Shown here piece by piece: positions 38,652 through 44,049 of a DNA stretch of 60,000 bases (position 1 is its first letter; every line of letters starts with the position of its first letter). The notes under the pieces are model-generated. The model saw only the letters and a list, made by a program, of their open reading frames with translations. It was not told the origin of the DNA and made no database searches. The translations under genes were made by a program, and so were the position numbers. This stretch comes from Cristatella mucedo (taxonomy: Eukaryota; Bryozoa; Phylactolaemata; Cristatellidae). The stretch lies in the NCBI GenBank assembly GCA_009760855.2, contig WPIO01000004.1:9861501-9921500 (forward strand), read 5' to 3'.

Positions 38652-39876
38652 AATAGCAATAGTTCCCTTTTATAGCGCCACAAGAGAACTTGATCTCTGT
38701 CCAGGTGCTTTACAACTCGTTGCAATAGAATCAGTATGTACCTAAATGTTAGTGACGTACAATAAATTAAGCACGCAAAAGCAAGCACCATGCTTGGGCC
38801 AGCATGCTAAAGCCAACATATAGACACTCATGGCCCTCAGCAGTTAGTAAGAATTAGTCATGCATCACTCTTTGCATATTTAGCGGGCATTGTGTCTTAA
38901 GTTTGCCGAAAATTCTGTGGAAACGTAGATTCTGAGGATTCTGAGTCGTGACTTTATTGACTGAGTTACACGAGCCCTGCGTGCCACTATGCTAGTTTAT
39001 TATTATTTGGGTGAGAAATGTGTACACGAAGAGGGACCAGAGCACTTGTGCTTGAATAGTTTAGTTCACGGAGCTTCTACTTCATGAAACGTACGTAGGA
39101 GCCATCTTGTACCGAGAAGCTATGGGTTTTTATGGCTGAGCCGTTTATCGCTCACGGGCGGCGAGCGGGCTCGAAATGCCATGGTACACGGCACGTCTTT
39201 CTGGAAGCAGCCTCTGGCACGTGGCCTCGTGGTTTTTAGTGAAGTCGATCGCGTTTTGTCTTTATCTGGCACCTGACGTCACTATAAAAAAGTGCCGCGG
39301 TAATTTCTGCCCGCACAACAATGGTGCGACGCAATCTCCAGTGGCGTCACAGTGAAACCAGCGTGGCCTGGCTATATATCTGCATGCACTGCATTCTAAG
39401 GATCATACCGCCCCTTTCCACCGAGTCTACTTCTTCTCAGAAGGTGAGAGCGGCAGTGAGTGCATTGCATAAGCCTGGCGACCTTGAGCGGAGCGTGCAG
39501 CGGCAGCAAGCTAAACCGCTGCTTTCGGCCATTGCTCGTTTGCATGCAGCAGTTTGAAAGAGACGTCATGTCCGGCAAAGCTCCAGCCAAGACCGACTCT
39601 GGCAAAAACGACGCGCCCAAGCGTCCTGCGTGAGTGTCGCCTCGCTTTCGCTCGCGCGTGCGCGTTCGCGGCGGAGACTCTTCGGCGCTGCCTCAGCTGG
39701 GACGACGCCTGGGTCGATGGCGTTTTCGCTCGCCCCGGTGCGAATCTATCGGGCGGTGCATGCTACTTGCTCTAGCGCTTGTAGCGCTGCTGCTGCAGGC
39801 TACTGTACATGTATATTAATAATTAATTAATTAAATTCTGTACATATTAATTATGTATTAATTATTTAATTAATTC

Positions 39877-39917
<41 letters not shown>

Positions 39918-41506
39918 TATACTGTATAAGCCGCTCGGCGTCTTTGCAGCGATGCCAAGAAGGAGGCTCACCCGTCCAAGGCGCCCGCATCCGCCAAGCA
40001 CTGAGGAATGACCGCTCTGGCGAATGCGGCGCTCGGCCGAGGAGCGTGGGCATCTTTCTCTCAACAACATTTCGTCGGACCACTTCGAGGCTGCCCTTTG
40101 TATTAGTGTCGCCGAATTTCCTCTCTCCATCTTAACCCCTCGCTGTGCACTCCTGCCGCTACGCTCGAACGTCTAATAAATATTGTCGCGCGAGACGTGT
40201 TGTTTTTCTTTCGACCGGCTTAGCAGCCGTCGAGCGTTTGCTGACGATGCGGCAGCCCGAGAGCTGCGGTCTTGCTAAGCGAGCAAGCGGGGGTGGGGGG
40301 GGGACGCAGGAAACGCAAATGCGGCGACCTCTAGCGGGCTTTAAGGAGACCTCTATATAGTTTCTGGCTCCGCGACGAGCGGCGCTGCTGCACTCGCTCG
40401 CCCAGCTCGCGAGGGCGTGTGCGGAGGAGCGTGACGTTCGCTGCTTCGCGGTGCGGGGCCTCCGCTGCTTAACTTGGACGATTTCCATCTGCCGCAGGGA
40501 AAGAAAAGCGAGACTCGGCCGGTGGCGTGCGTCGTGTCGCTCGGCACAGGCAGGATGCCGGTCACGCGAGTAAAAGACATAGATCTGTTCCGACCCGAGG
40601 GCATTTTCGACGCCGTGAAGGCTTTCTCCGGAGCCCAGTCGCTCATGCGGCTTCTCGTCGAGCAGGTGAGCGCTCGCGTGCGCATGAGCGCCGGCTCGTA
40701 CGCTGCCGCTCGCCGCTCTGCTGTCGGTCGCGATGGGCGTCGGTCGGTCGGTCGTCTCGCCGGGCGTCGGTCGCGAAGCTGCCCCGCGTCTCCCGTTGTC
40801 AGCCGGGAGTTCCGAGCTTTGAGGGCGTGCGAATGAGTCTCCAAAGGATTTGAGGTTGGCTTAGAGGCACCCTTGAACGTCTCGAGTCAGGAGAGCGAGT
40901 GATACAAAGCCTGTCCTGGTTAGGGAGTAGTTTTGATGTTAGGGCTGAAGCAGGAGTATTAAGGGGGCCTAATAGTGAGTGACGAACCCTTGAAGTCAGT
41001 GCACTGCTTGATTGGGAGCCAGTGCAGGTCGGCGAGACGTGGCGCAAAGAGGCGACTGCCCGACAGACAAGCCGGGCTGCAGACTTTTGCACCGCACGTA
41101 AATGCCTCATTTCGTAGGCCGGAAGCGGTGAAAGTAGCGAAGTCGAGAAGACGAGATCCGTCCTATCTTGCTCGGTATCACCTGTGTGTAATGTGACGCC
41201 CCGATGCCGTCGCGTCGATTCCCTACTCGATCTCGCGCCGGCCGGCCGGCCGACCGCGCTGCACGCCTTCGCTGCCTGTCTTTGAAGGCGAGCAACTCAG
41301 AGGGCCAGCCCGTGGCTCGCTCCAGGGCCTGGTGCGCCATGGCCGGCGTCCCTTTCTTTCGGTTCAGTCCGCCGTTGACTGCGGAAGTAAGCCTGGACGA
41401 GACGGACGACGAGAAGCTGCTCGTTATGATGTGGGAGACGATGGTCTATCTGAGCAGACACGCGGACAAGTTGAGGAGACTCTCGCGGCTCCTCTGCTCG
41501 CGCTAG
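13974..41506 (+). CDS. PLA2G6: Calcium-independent phospholipase A2 (PLA2G6 / iPLA2-beta type), complete, 16 coding exons
   Basis: Hydrolyses the sn-2 acyl chain of phospholipids without calcium and works in membrane remodelling and mitochondrial lipid homeostasis (family knowledge). Coding exons: 13974-14071, 14257-14358, 15638-15859, 16425-16599, 16703-16890, 18854-18950, 24418-24600, 24961-25076, 28055-28209, 29414-29517, 33046-33199, 34382-34532, 34784-34917, 35095-35252, 40498-40665, 41288-41506. Every junction is GT-AG, phases match throughout, and the sum is 2424 nt (807 residues), close to the vertebrate long form. The start [11 protein letters not shown] aligns with the conserved N-terminus. 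Ankyrin repeats span about residues 145-390 (TPLH-type motifs at 152, 218, 285, 315, 348 and 381). The patatin domain carries GGGIRG (486-491), GTSTG with Ser520, and DGG with Asp653. The linker between the last ankyrin repeat and the catalytic domain (about 390-480) is longer than in the short vertebrate form and hardly conserved. Exon boundaries are my prediction without transcript data. Confidence 0.93.
14257..14358 (+). CDS. PLA2G6: iPLA2 coding exon 2
   Basis: Residues 33-66. The acceptor TTCTCTTGTAG is strong and the donor is GT|GTGAGT. The encoded [19 protein letters not shown] corresponds to the LILFQN...WDCVL strand region of the PLA2G6 N-terminal domain. This exon is too short to stand out as an open frame and was found by phase and homology. 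Confidence 0.85.
15638..15859 (+). CDS. PLA2G6: iPLA2 coding exon 3
   Basis: Residues 67-140. Starts after CATCTGCAG and encodes [12 protein letters not shown], then [10 protein letters not shown], then [17 protein letters not shown], matching the conserved RLF...SSQLLPF...NHPSWS segment that precedes the ankyrin repeats. The donor is AG|GTTCGT. A 95-codon frame on the opposite strand is its shadow. Confidence 0.9.
16425..16599 (+). CDS. PLA2G6: iPLA2 coding exon 4 (ankyrin repeats)
   Basis: Residues 141-199. Carries the first ankyrin repeat ([19 protein letters not shown]) and the start of the next ([10 protein letters not shown]). The acceptor is GCCGAGCAG and the donor AAG|GTGCGT, phase 0. 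Confidence 0.92.
16703..16890 (+). CDS. PLA2G6: iPLA2 coding exon 5 (ankyrin repeats)
   Basis: Residues 200-261. Encodes [20 protein letters not shown] and the [10 protein letters not shown] motif, equivalent to the GYPIHSA motif of vertebrate PLA2G6. The acceptor is GGCCATTTCAG and the donor GAG|GTGGGT. Confidence 0.92.
17185..17275 (-). mobile_element. LINE family A tail fragment in iPLA2 intron 5
   Basis: AATAATACAAATAATGATAC tail, then a degraded stem-loop region (AACTAAATCTCTTTCTAGATGC) and about 20 bp of body. Old, 5'-truncated copy. Confidence 0.65.
17276..18853. other. Rest of iPLA2 intron 5, nothing recognised
   Basis: Intronic sequence with scattered short frames and no repeat copy that I can identify. 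Confidence 0.5.
18854..18950 (+). CDS. PLA2G6: iPLA2 coding exon 6 (ankyrin repeat)
   Basis: Residues 262-294, a 97-nt exon in no long open frame. CAELLVRR, then [16 protein letters not shown], aligns with the CAEMII...PRYGASPLHWAKN segment of PLA2G6. The acceptor is TTATATTGCAG and the donor AAG|GTACCA. Confidence 0.88.
19295..19445 (-). mobile_element. SINE-like repeat, family 2
   Basis: On the reverse strand: a tRNA-like box B (GTGGGTTCGAATCCTAG), then a conserved body read as GTGGTGATAGCCATTAAGG and CTCTTCTGCCGCTATA, ending in GAGGCTGTTAAATCAGC. The same order occurs at 25400-25560 and 59225-59395. It differs from SINE family 1, which has the LINE-like tail. Lies in iPLA2 intron 6. Confidence 0.7.
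20055..20220 (-). mobile_element. tRNA-derived SINE (family 1) in iPLA2 intron 6
   Basis: Full-length type copy, reverse orientation: AGTGGTTAAGGTGCTCGCTT head, box B GGGCTCGAGTCCC, then the tail with inner stem AGAGATTAAGTTCTCT and outer GCGCC/GGTCGC. The end reads TATAAATGAACTG. Confidence 0.8.
20221..23474. other. iPLA2 intron 6, unassigned part
   Basis: No LINE or SINE copy recognised over most of this stretch. A perfect 18-bp inverted repeat lies at 21989-22028. Overlapping frames on both strands at 23006-23479 (137 codons -, 126 codons +) have no known domain. Confidence 0.5.
21989..22028. repeat. Perfect 18-bp inverted repeat with 4-nt loop
   Basis: CACAGGCTGTATTATGAT, loop TGCG, then the exact reverse complement. 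No mismatch in 18 pairs. Its RNA would form a stable hairpin in the iPLA2 pre-mRNA on either strand. Confidence 0.95.
23475..23666 (-). mobile_element. LINE family A, diverged 3' end copy
   Basis: AATAATAAGAATAATAC tail, a degraded stem-loop (GGTGCCACCAGAGATTTTAT) and about 130 bp of the family A 3' body with CATGCAGAATAAGGTTTATG. Older than the adjacent copy at 23667. Confidence 0.7.
23667..24115 (-). mobile_element. LINE family A, 3' end copy with C-terminal coding remnant
   Basis: A long (AAT)n tail at 23667-23700, reverse-complement stem-loop (TAAAGCGCCCTCAGAAAAC, TAGGCGCTTTA) and the 3' body. The reverse frame at 23748-24014 encodes [16 protein letters not shown] and LTTLKKR, the usual LINE A C-terminus. 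Head-to-tail with the previous copy in iPLA2 intron 6. Confidence 0.85.
24253..24342. repeat. (GA)n microsatellite upstream of iPLA2 exon 7
   Basis: A near-perfect 90-bp GA tract that ends about 75 bp before the exon 7 acceptor. The SLSLSL reverse frames across it are repeat artefacts. Confidence 0.98.
24418..24600 (+). CDS. PLA2G6: iPLA2 coding exon 7 (two ankyrin repeats)
   Basis: Residues 295-355, exactly 61 codons, phase 0 at both ends. Contains [10 protein letters not shown] and [10 protein letters not shown]. The acceptor GTTTTGCAG lies about 75 bp after a GA microsatellite. The donor is CCC|GTGAGT. Confidence 0.93.
24961..25076 (+). CDS. PLA2G6: iPLA2 coding exon 8 (last ankyrin repeat)
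   Basis: Residues 356-393. Encodes [20 protein letters not shown] and [10 protein letters not shown], matching the ALIVFGAEVDTPN...TPTFLAS segment. The acceptor is CATTTATAG and the donor AG|GTAAGC. Confidence 0.92.
25400..25562 (+). mobile_element. SINE-like repeat, family 2, in iPLA2 intron 8
   Basis: TAAGGCGGTT-like head, box B GTTGGTTCGATTCCTG, then GGGCGATCC, GTGGTGATAGCCTTAAAGG, CTCTTCTGTCGCTATTC and GAGGCTGTTTAATCAGC. Collinear with 19295-19445 (reverse) and 59225-59395. Confidence 0.7.
26090..26745. mobile_element. Foldback-like element with inverted arrays of a 14-15 bp repeat
   Basis: The left end (26098-26171) holds several copies of GACAAAATAGCCCC and variants (GACAAAATAATC, GACAAAATAGCTCC). 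The right end (26633-26740) holds the reverse complement, GGGGCTATTTTGTC, five or so times with variants. The interior of about 460 bp is A/T-rich with no coding capacity and contains a short LINE A tail at 26385-26455. Subterminal inverted arrays around a non-coding core are the layout of foldback-type elements (family knowledge). Target duplications could not be defined. Confidence 0.6.
26385..26455 (-). mobile_element. LINE family A tail insertion nested in the foldback-like element
   Basis: AATAATAATAATAAACTTGA tail, then ACCCTCAGAGAACTCAAATC and TCTTTCTAGGCACTTTACA. About 70 bp long and severely 5'-truncated. It lies between the inverted arrays, so it is younger than the host element. 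Confidence 0.75.
26746..27799. other. iPLA2 intron 8, unassigned part with a short tandem array
   Basis: A 157-codon reverse frame (26889-27362) has no known domain. At 27121-27170 four units of TGTAAGATCTTT are repeated, each containing a donor-like GTAAGA. Confidence 0.45.
27800..27945 (-). mobile_element. LINE family A, tail-less 3' body fragment
   Basis: GAACTAAATCTC, TTGGCACTTTACACGTGCTG, then AACAGTGTCAGCAGGCATAAG and the CAGACCCAGCAAAGGCTG block, all matching the family A 3' body in reverse. The AAT tail is eroded. Confidence 0.65.
28055..28209 (+). CDS. PLA2G6: iPLA2 coding exon 9 (linker)
   Basis: Residues 394-445. Begins with [16 protein letters not shown] and continues into a Cys/Asp/Pro-rich segment not conserved in the family. 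Phase (2 in, 1 out) and a strong acceptor (TTTTCATTTTAG) with donor A|GTAAGC support it. A long GT microsatellite starts about 165 bp downstream. Confidence 0.8.
28375..28600. repeat. (GT)n microsatellite and imperfect GT-rich extension
   Basis: A GT/GC-interrupted tract, pure from about 28397 to 28431, then a degenerate GTGTGCATG-rich extension to about 28600. It starts about 165 bp after the donor of iPLA2 exon 9. The VCVCVC and HTHTHT frames are artefacts. Confidence 0.95.
29414..29517 (+). CDS. PLA2G6: iPLA2 coding exon 10 (linker)
   Basis: Residues 446-480. Encodes [19 protein letters not shown] and an acidic/Gln-rich end just before the catalytic domain. There is little family conservation, so support rests on phase agreement with exons 9 and 11 and on TTCTCTCTAG / AGG|GTCAGT splice sites. 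The donor is weaker than the others. Confidence 0.75.
29540..30332 (+). mobile_element. LINE family B, C-terminal RT region and 3' end, best-preserved copy
   Basis: From about 29575: [28 protein letters not shown] and AARLVF, then a single in-frame TAG at 29782, then [29 protein letters not shown] and [18 protein letters not shown]. This is the carboxyl part of a CR1/L2-like reverse transcriptase. The 3' end has an (ACATT)n tail at 30311-30332, unlike the (ATT)n tail of family A. With one stop in about 220 codons it is among the youngest fragments here. It sits in sense orientation in iPLA2 intron 10. Confidence 0.88.
30333..31004. other. iPLA2 intron 10, nothing recognised
   Basis: Between LINE B and the next SINE; only a 75-codon reverse frame without a domain. 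Confidence 0.5.
31005..31140 (-). mobile_element. tRNA-derived SINE (family 1) in iPLA2 intron 10
   Basis: One of the cleanest copies. In reverse: GGCCCAGTGGTTAAGGTGC (box A region), GGGCTCGAGCCCC (box B area), a GTGAAGCGCCTGAATAGAG tail with inner stem AGAGATTAAGTTCTCT and outer AGCGCC/GGCGCT, ending TATACAAATGAT. Confidence 0.85.
31141..33045. other. iPLA2 intron 10, 3' part, nothing recognised
   Basis: A/T-rich intronic DNA with only short frames. No known repeat copy and no exon signal is seen. Confidence 0.5.
33046..33199 (+). CDS. PLA2G6: iPLA2 coding exon 11 (catalytic serine)
   Basis: Residues 481-531. Carries the glycine-rich loop in [11 protein letters not shown] (oxyanion/nucleotide motif at 486-491) and [17 protein letters not shown], with the nucleophile Ser520 inside GTSTG. 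This is the patatin-like lipase signature. The acceptor is TTATTCTAG and the donor CTG|GTAAGT. Confidence 0.96.
33610..34065 (+). mobile_element. LINE family A, 3' end copy in sense orientation, iPLA2 intron 11
   Basis: The frame at 33647-33832 reads [38 protein letters not shown], the LINE A carboxyl end. The 3' body follows, with TGCATGCTGCCACTAACCA blocks, then the stem-loop AAAGCGCCTAGAGAGAGATT, GAGTTCTCTGAGG, TGCTTTATCAAGTGC and a TTATTATTATT tail ending near 34062. A good reference for the family A terminus. Confidence 0.9.
34382..34532 (+). CDS. PLA2G6: iPLA2 coding exon 12
   Basis: Residues 532-581. [17 protein letters not shown] and FGEHAPM match the YFRMKDEVFRGSRPY...FGEHTKM block. 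The acceptor is GTTCCTCAG and the donor AA|GTAAGT. Confidence 0.95.
34784..34917 (+). CDS. PLA2G6: iPLA2 coding exon 13
   Basis: Residues 582-626. [20 protein letters not shown] followed by YD matches the conserved VMLTGT..DR.PAELHLFRNYD strand. The acceptor CTCTTTACACAAG was chosen over the AG two bases later because only it keeps the Lys-Val-Met frame. The donor is G|GTGCGT. Confidence 0.92.
35095..35252 (+). CDS. PLA2G6: iPLA2 coding exon 14 (catalytic aspartate)
   Basis: Residues 627-679. [16 protein letters not shown], then [20 protein letters not shown]. The DGG motif supplies Asp653 of the Ser-Asp dyad. The acceptor is GGTTTTTAG and the donor ATG|GTGAGC. The following intron, 5.2 kb, hosts a hairpin element and the nested small gene. 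Confidence 0.95.
35640..36230. repeat. Long inverted repeat (arms about 255-260 bp) in iPLA2 intron 14
   Basis: The left arm (about 35645-35905) and right arm (about 35960-36225) are reverse complements at roughly 90 percent identity by eye, with a spacer of about 55 bp. Shared landmarks include CTATAGATGCTTGAAGCTTG, GAGGTGCATACTTGTGACTT and TTTCACGTATCGGAATGAAA. The transcript would fold into a long near-perfect duplex. It may be a MITE-like element or an inverted pair of an unclassified repeat. No coding capacity. Confidence 0.9.
36238..36345. repeat. (AT)n microsatellite next to the inverted repeat
   Basis: About 100 bp of AT repeats with a few interruptions (TTATACACAA), starting right after the right arm of the inverted repeat. 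Confidence 0.95.
36346..38224. other. iPLA2 intron 14, middle part, nothing recognised
   Basis: No repeat copy or exon is recognised. The 102-codon frame at 36426-36734 has no domain or splice support. Confidence 0.45.
38225..38500 (+). repeat. Unclassified interspersed repeat R3, copy without insertion
   Basis: Shares a collinear block with 53325-53690: GAGGGTTTTCTAC, then AAAATATTT, TATGCGTTTA, GCACGATTCT, ACCTCCCTTGTC, CAGGCATAAA and CCACTGAGCC. Here the block is uninterrupted and includes a tandem GGCATAAAGGTCACA / GGCATGAAGGTCACA. No coding potential. Class unknown. Confidence 0.65.
38625..38850 (-). mobile_element. LINE-type 3' end, variant subfamily
   Basis: (AAT)n tail, stem-loop in reverse (TATAGCGCCACAAGAGAACT, TCTGTCCAGGTGCTTTACAA), then a body AACTCGTTGCAATAGAATC shared with the copies at 2695 and 48400 rather than with the main family A. 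Confidence 0.7.
39274..39290 (+). promoter_or_regulatory. CRE plus TATA box, promoter of the nested small gene
   Basis: A perfect palindromic cAMP-response element TGACGTCA (39274-39281) is followed at once by TATAAAAA (39283-39290). The expected start of transcription is about 39310-39318. Both sites are textbook-quality and lie inside iPLA2 intron 14. Stress- or cAMP-responsive (CREB/ATF) control is an inference from the motif. Confidence 0.7.
39321..40004 (+). CDS. Nested small gene, Lys/Ala/Pro-rich basic peptide (38 aa, or 85 aa from an upstream start)
   Basis: Core coding parts are 39568-39629 and 39950-40004 (117 nt, 38 residues), starting [12 protein letters not shown] and ending SKAPASAKH. 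The intron has a GC|GTGAGT donor and a TCTTTGCAG acceptor. A 5' exon (about 39313-39443) ends in AAG|GTGAGA and joins an acceptor at TGCATGCAG (39549). Lys, Ala and Pro make up 22 of 38 residues, there are no aromatic residues, and the composition recalls histone-tail or HMGN-like proteins, but I recognise no family. The ATG at 39321 is in phase across the splice and would add 47 residues with a hydrophobic stretch ([15 protein letters not shown]). Its own promoter and AATAAA make this a candidate host-intron gene on the same strand as iPLA2. No transcript evidence is available here. Confidence 0.6.
39882..39922. repeat. (AT)n microsatellite in the small gene's second intron
   Basis: An AT tract, preceded from 39819 by TTAATTAA-rich sequence with a CTGTACATAT duplication. 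Purely intronic. Confidence 0.9.
40175..40180 (+). promoter_or_regulatory. Poly(A) signal AATAAA of the nested small gene
   Basis: AATAAA 171 nt after the peptide stop, followed by TGTTGTTTTTC, a GU/U-rich downstream element. It lies only about 320 bp before iPLA2 exon 15, so it could also truncate iPLA2 transcripts. Confidence 0.7.
40498..40665 (+). CDS. PLA2G6: iPLA2 coding exon 15
   Basis: Residues 680-735, 56 codons, phase 0 at both ends. [13 protein letters not shown], then [17 protein letters not shown], matches the IVVSLGTG...VDVFRPSNPWELA block. The acceptor is CATCTGCCGCAG and the donor CAG|GTGAGC. A 163-codon frame on the opposite strand is its shadow. Confidence 0.95.
40835..41105 (-). 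mobile_element. LINE family A fragment (C-terminal region) in iPLA2 intron 15
   Basis: Begins at TCTCCAAAGGATTTGAGGTTG, the anti-coding of the DRAFS-type region, and extends upstream through CACTGCTTGATTGGGAGCCAG to a segment encoding [11 protein letters not shown] (reverse). The 3' tail is missing, so this is an internal fragment. Confidence 0.7.
41288..41506 (+). CDS. PLA2G6: iPLA2 coding exon 16 (C-terminus and stop)
   Basis: Residues 736-807 and a TAG stop. RARAWCEM-type motif here reads [16 protein letters not shown], followed by [20 protein letters not shown], as at the family C-terminus. The acceptor is CTGTCTTTGAAG. A poly(A) signal AATAAA follows at 41766. Confidence 0.94.
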   Translation, partial: ASNSEGQPVARSRAWCAMAGVPFFRFSPPLTAEVSLDETDDEKLLVMMWETMVYLSRHADKLRRLSRLLCSR

Positions 41507-41765
41507 TGCTCGTCGGAGTGGGCTCGCTCGCGTCCGTCCGATCTCTCGTGGCCCGGCTCTCGACTAAGCGATATTATCGCGCCTGGCGTAGGCGCATGGC
41601 GTATATGTGTAGGCTTCACGGAGCACATCCCCTCAGCGATGTGCACGCGCTTGGCCAATATGGCGGCGACGGCATTTCTGGTGCGCTGCCGGAAAGTGGA
41701 GCCGTCGCATTTGCGTGCACGCCGAAGCAGCAGCTCCAGCAGTCTATGCTGCTCATGGCTCCGTT

Positions 41766-41771
41766 AATAAA
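41766..41771 (+). promoter_or_regulatory. Poly(A) signal AATAAA of the iPLA2 gene
   Basis: AATAAA 260 nt after the iPLA2 stop, with no other canonical hexamer in between that I can see. It defines a plausible short 3' untranslated region. Confidence 0.6.
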
Positions 41772-42242
41772 TTCAAGTACTTTCATGTAGAGAATCTCGG
41801 TCAGTTTTGGCCGTTGGCTTTTCGTCGGCGAGCGCACTTTTCGGGCTCGAGCGATTTAGGCGAAGGAAGGAAGTTCAATTTTCTGCCGATGCTAGCACTC
41901 CTCGCTGCGAACCGCTGGTGACCCGTTGGAGAATTCGTAGGAAGCGACGGACACGTTTGAACTCATTAATCCTGTTGAAGTTACATGAGAGCCGGATGTT
42001 TACTAGCAAGGCCAGATAGCTCCGCTATCTATAAATAGATGCTACAGGTGAAGGCTGAGGTGAACGGCATCAGAGCCTCGATGAGCGGCGCTCTTTGTAC
42101 TGCTGGTGGCTAAAGGAAGGACTAGCAATGGTTTAGATATTAAGTGCCTCTAGAGTACGTAGTAGCAGGGCACCGTCGTGGTGTGCAAAATACTCAAATG
42201 GCGACGGGCTAGTGTCGGCGGGGATAGTTGGCAAAAGGTAGC
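41772..42242. other. Intergenic DNA after iPLA2, nothing recognised
   Basis: No gene or repeat copy is recognised. Confidence 0.5.
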
Positions 42243-42430
42243 AATAATGAGAATAGCAATAATAATGTGATGCCCTCAGAGGACATAGTCTCTTTTTAGG
42301 CACATTAAATATGCTGTAAAGGAAGCACGATCGAATGGTTCGTGGTTAGTGGAAGCGCGTACAGTGTCAGCACGCATAAGCACACGAAGGACGAATTACA
42401 TGGACCGACTACATGCTGTGATAGATTAAA
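42243..42430 (-). mobile_element. LINE family A, 3' end copy
   Basis: AATAATGAGAATAGCAATAA tail, then ATGCCCTCAGAGGACATAG and TTTAGGCACATTAAATATGC, then the 3' body with GTGTCAGCACGCATAAGC. Diverged and 5'-truncated. Confidence 0.75.
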
Positions 42431-44049
42431 AAATTAAATTCGTTTTGAGCGATGAGGGTGGTTTGTGCCTCTCCTGGTGGAGAATGCATTCGTGTTAAAC
42501 AGTCTTGTGTGCTGTCCGTGTTAAGATCCGCCAAATGTCATCGAGAAGATAAGCAGTTGTGTGCCATGTTACGACTTCCGTCCTTTCCACTGCAAACGGG
42601 GGTGCCAACCGCTATGATAAGGTAAATGGGGTCAGCTCACCGTTAGTTTTCTGTTTAACGAGTTTCTGAACTATATGTTTAAAGTTTCGTCTCCGCTTTA
42701 TGGTGGAGAACTCTTGGATAGCTAGCTCCCAGCGCCAGTTTATTAATTACCATTCAGTCCTGGTCAACACTAGGCCGATAATTCGTCAGGGTTTGAATGT
42801 GAAGCTTCAGTAGCTAGTGTCTTCACGTAGATTTTAGAGTTATTTCTCCGATAGGCTGAAGGAGCGGTAGGCGCCGCCAGGGTTAGTAGGTCTGTCGCTA
42901 ACGTTAGCCACGGCCGCATGCAGAGTTTCAACTGCTATAACTGAGGTAACTGAGGTGGTCATGTCAGCCACACGTAACCAGACGAGTTATGATGAAACGG
43001 CTGATTGAATGAATTCGGTCTTATAATTAAGAAATCGACCAAAATAGTTTTGAATTCGAGTCCGTCCCTTAACACTAGTTGCTGACGCCTCGCTTACGTT
43101 TTGCCTTTTCTGACTTTTCTAGTACAACTAAGACCGGGCAGCTATGATGAGTGTCACGGCTAAAATATCGAGTGCTAATCTGACGATCTGCATATATTGC
43201 TACAGCTTGCATTCTCACGGTCGAAATTGAACGTCGAAATGTGCATTTAATTAGTAAATACCTTGTAATTAACTTTTCAGCAATAGTCAACCAAGAACTC
43301 TTTCACTTTTTAAATTAAAATTTTTTCTGCGCTTTTTCTTGGGTACGCCCTAGATAATTATAGCATAGCTATAAAAAATTTAAAAAAAATCGTTAGCGCG
43401 GAATGTCGCACTTTAATGCCAGCAACAAGGCAAAAATGGCCGGCCACTGCAAGCTACCAGGATTGCAAGAAACCTGAGGTACTCAACCTTGCGATGCATG
43501 ACCTAGTGACCAACTTAGGTGCACCCGACTATTAAGCACCCTTTTATATCCAGATACGGTGGCCGCTTGCCTGCTGAAAGTTTGAATATTAAGGCTGTGG
43601 CAGTGAGCTTTTTAACTGTAGAATCCGAAACAGATTGAATGGTAGTACAGGTGCACTCGCCTCGTGTTCGCTAACCTTTGTAGCAGATGAATAACGGTGA
43701 CTGGCACTTGCTGCAGATGCAGTAGAATTAAAAAATTGTAAAGGATTTCAGTCTTGAAAAATGAGCGCAAGGCTTAGTCAACCTGAACATCTTAACTCGC
43801 CCACTTCGACCCATGCTGACCACTATCGACAGAAAGACGAATTCTAACGCCGCATTCCTTATGTGTAATTCCGATTAGTGCATAAATAGTTGGGTTAGTT
43901 GAAGTTAACGACAAGCTAATATTTTTAAAATTGCTCATTGTTGCCCGTAAGCGGAGACTGTTAGAAAAACCATCGCTAAGGTTTCAATGTGCTTTTGTGA
44001 TATTCGTTTGACTCGCGCTAAAAATGATTAGATAAAACTCATTCGGAAG
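42431..44049. other. Intergenic DNA, nothing recognised
   Basis: Mostly A/T-rich with only one reverse frame of 71 codons (43075-43290). No feature supported. Confidence 0.5.

Noticed and set aside
40353-40844. 163-codon reverse frame
   Set aside because: Opposite-strand shadow of iPLA2 exon 15 in GC-rich DNA.
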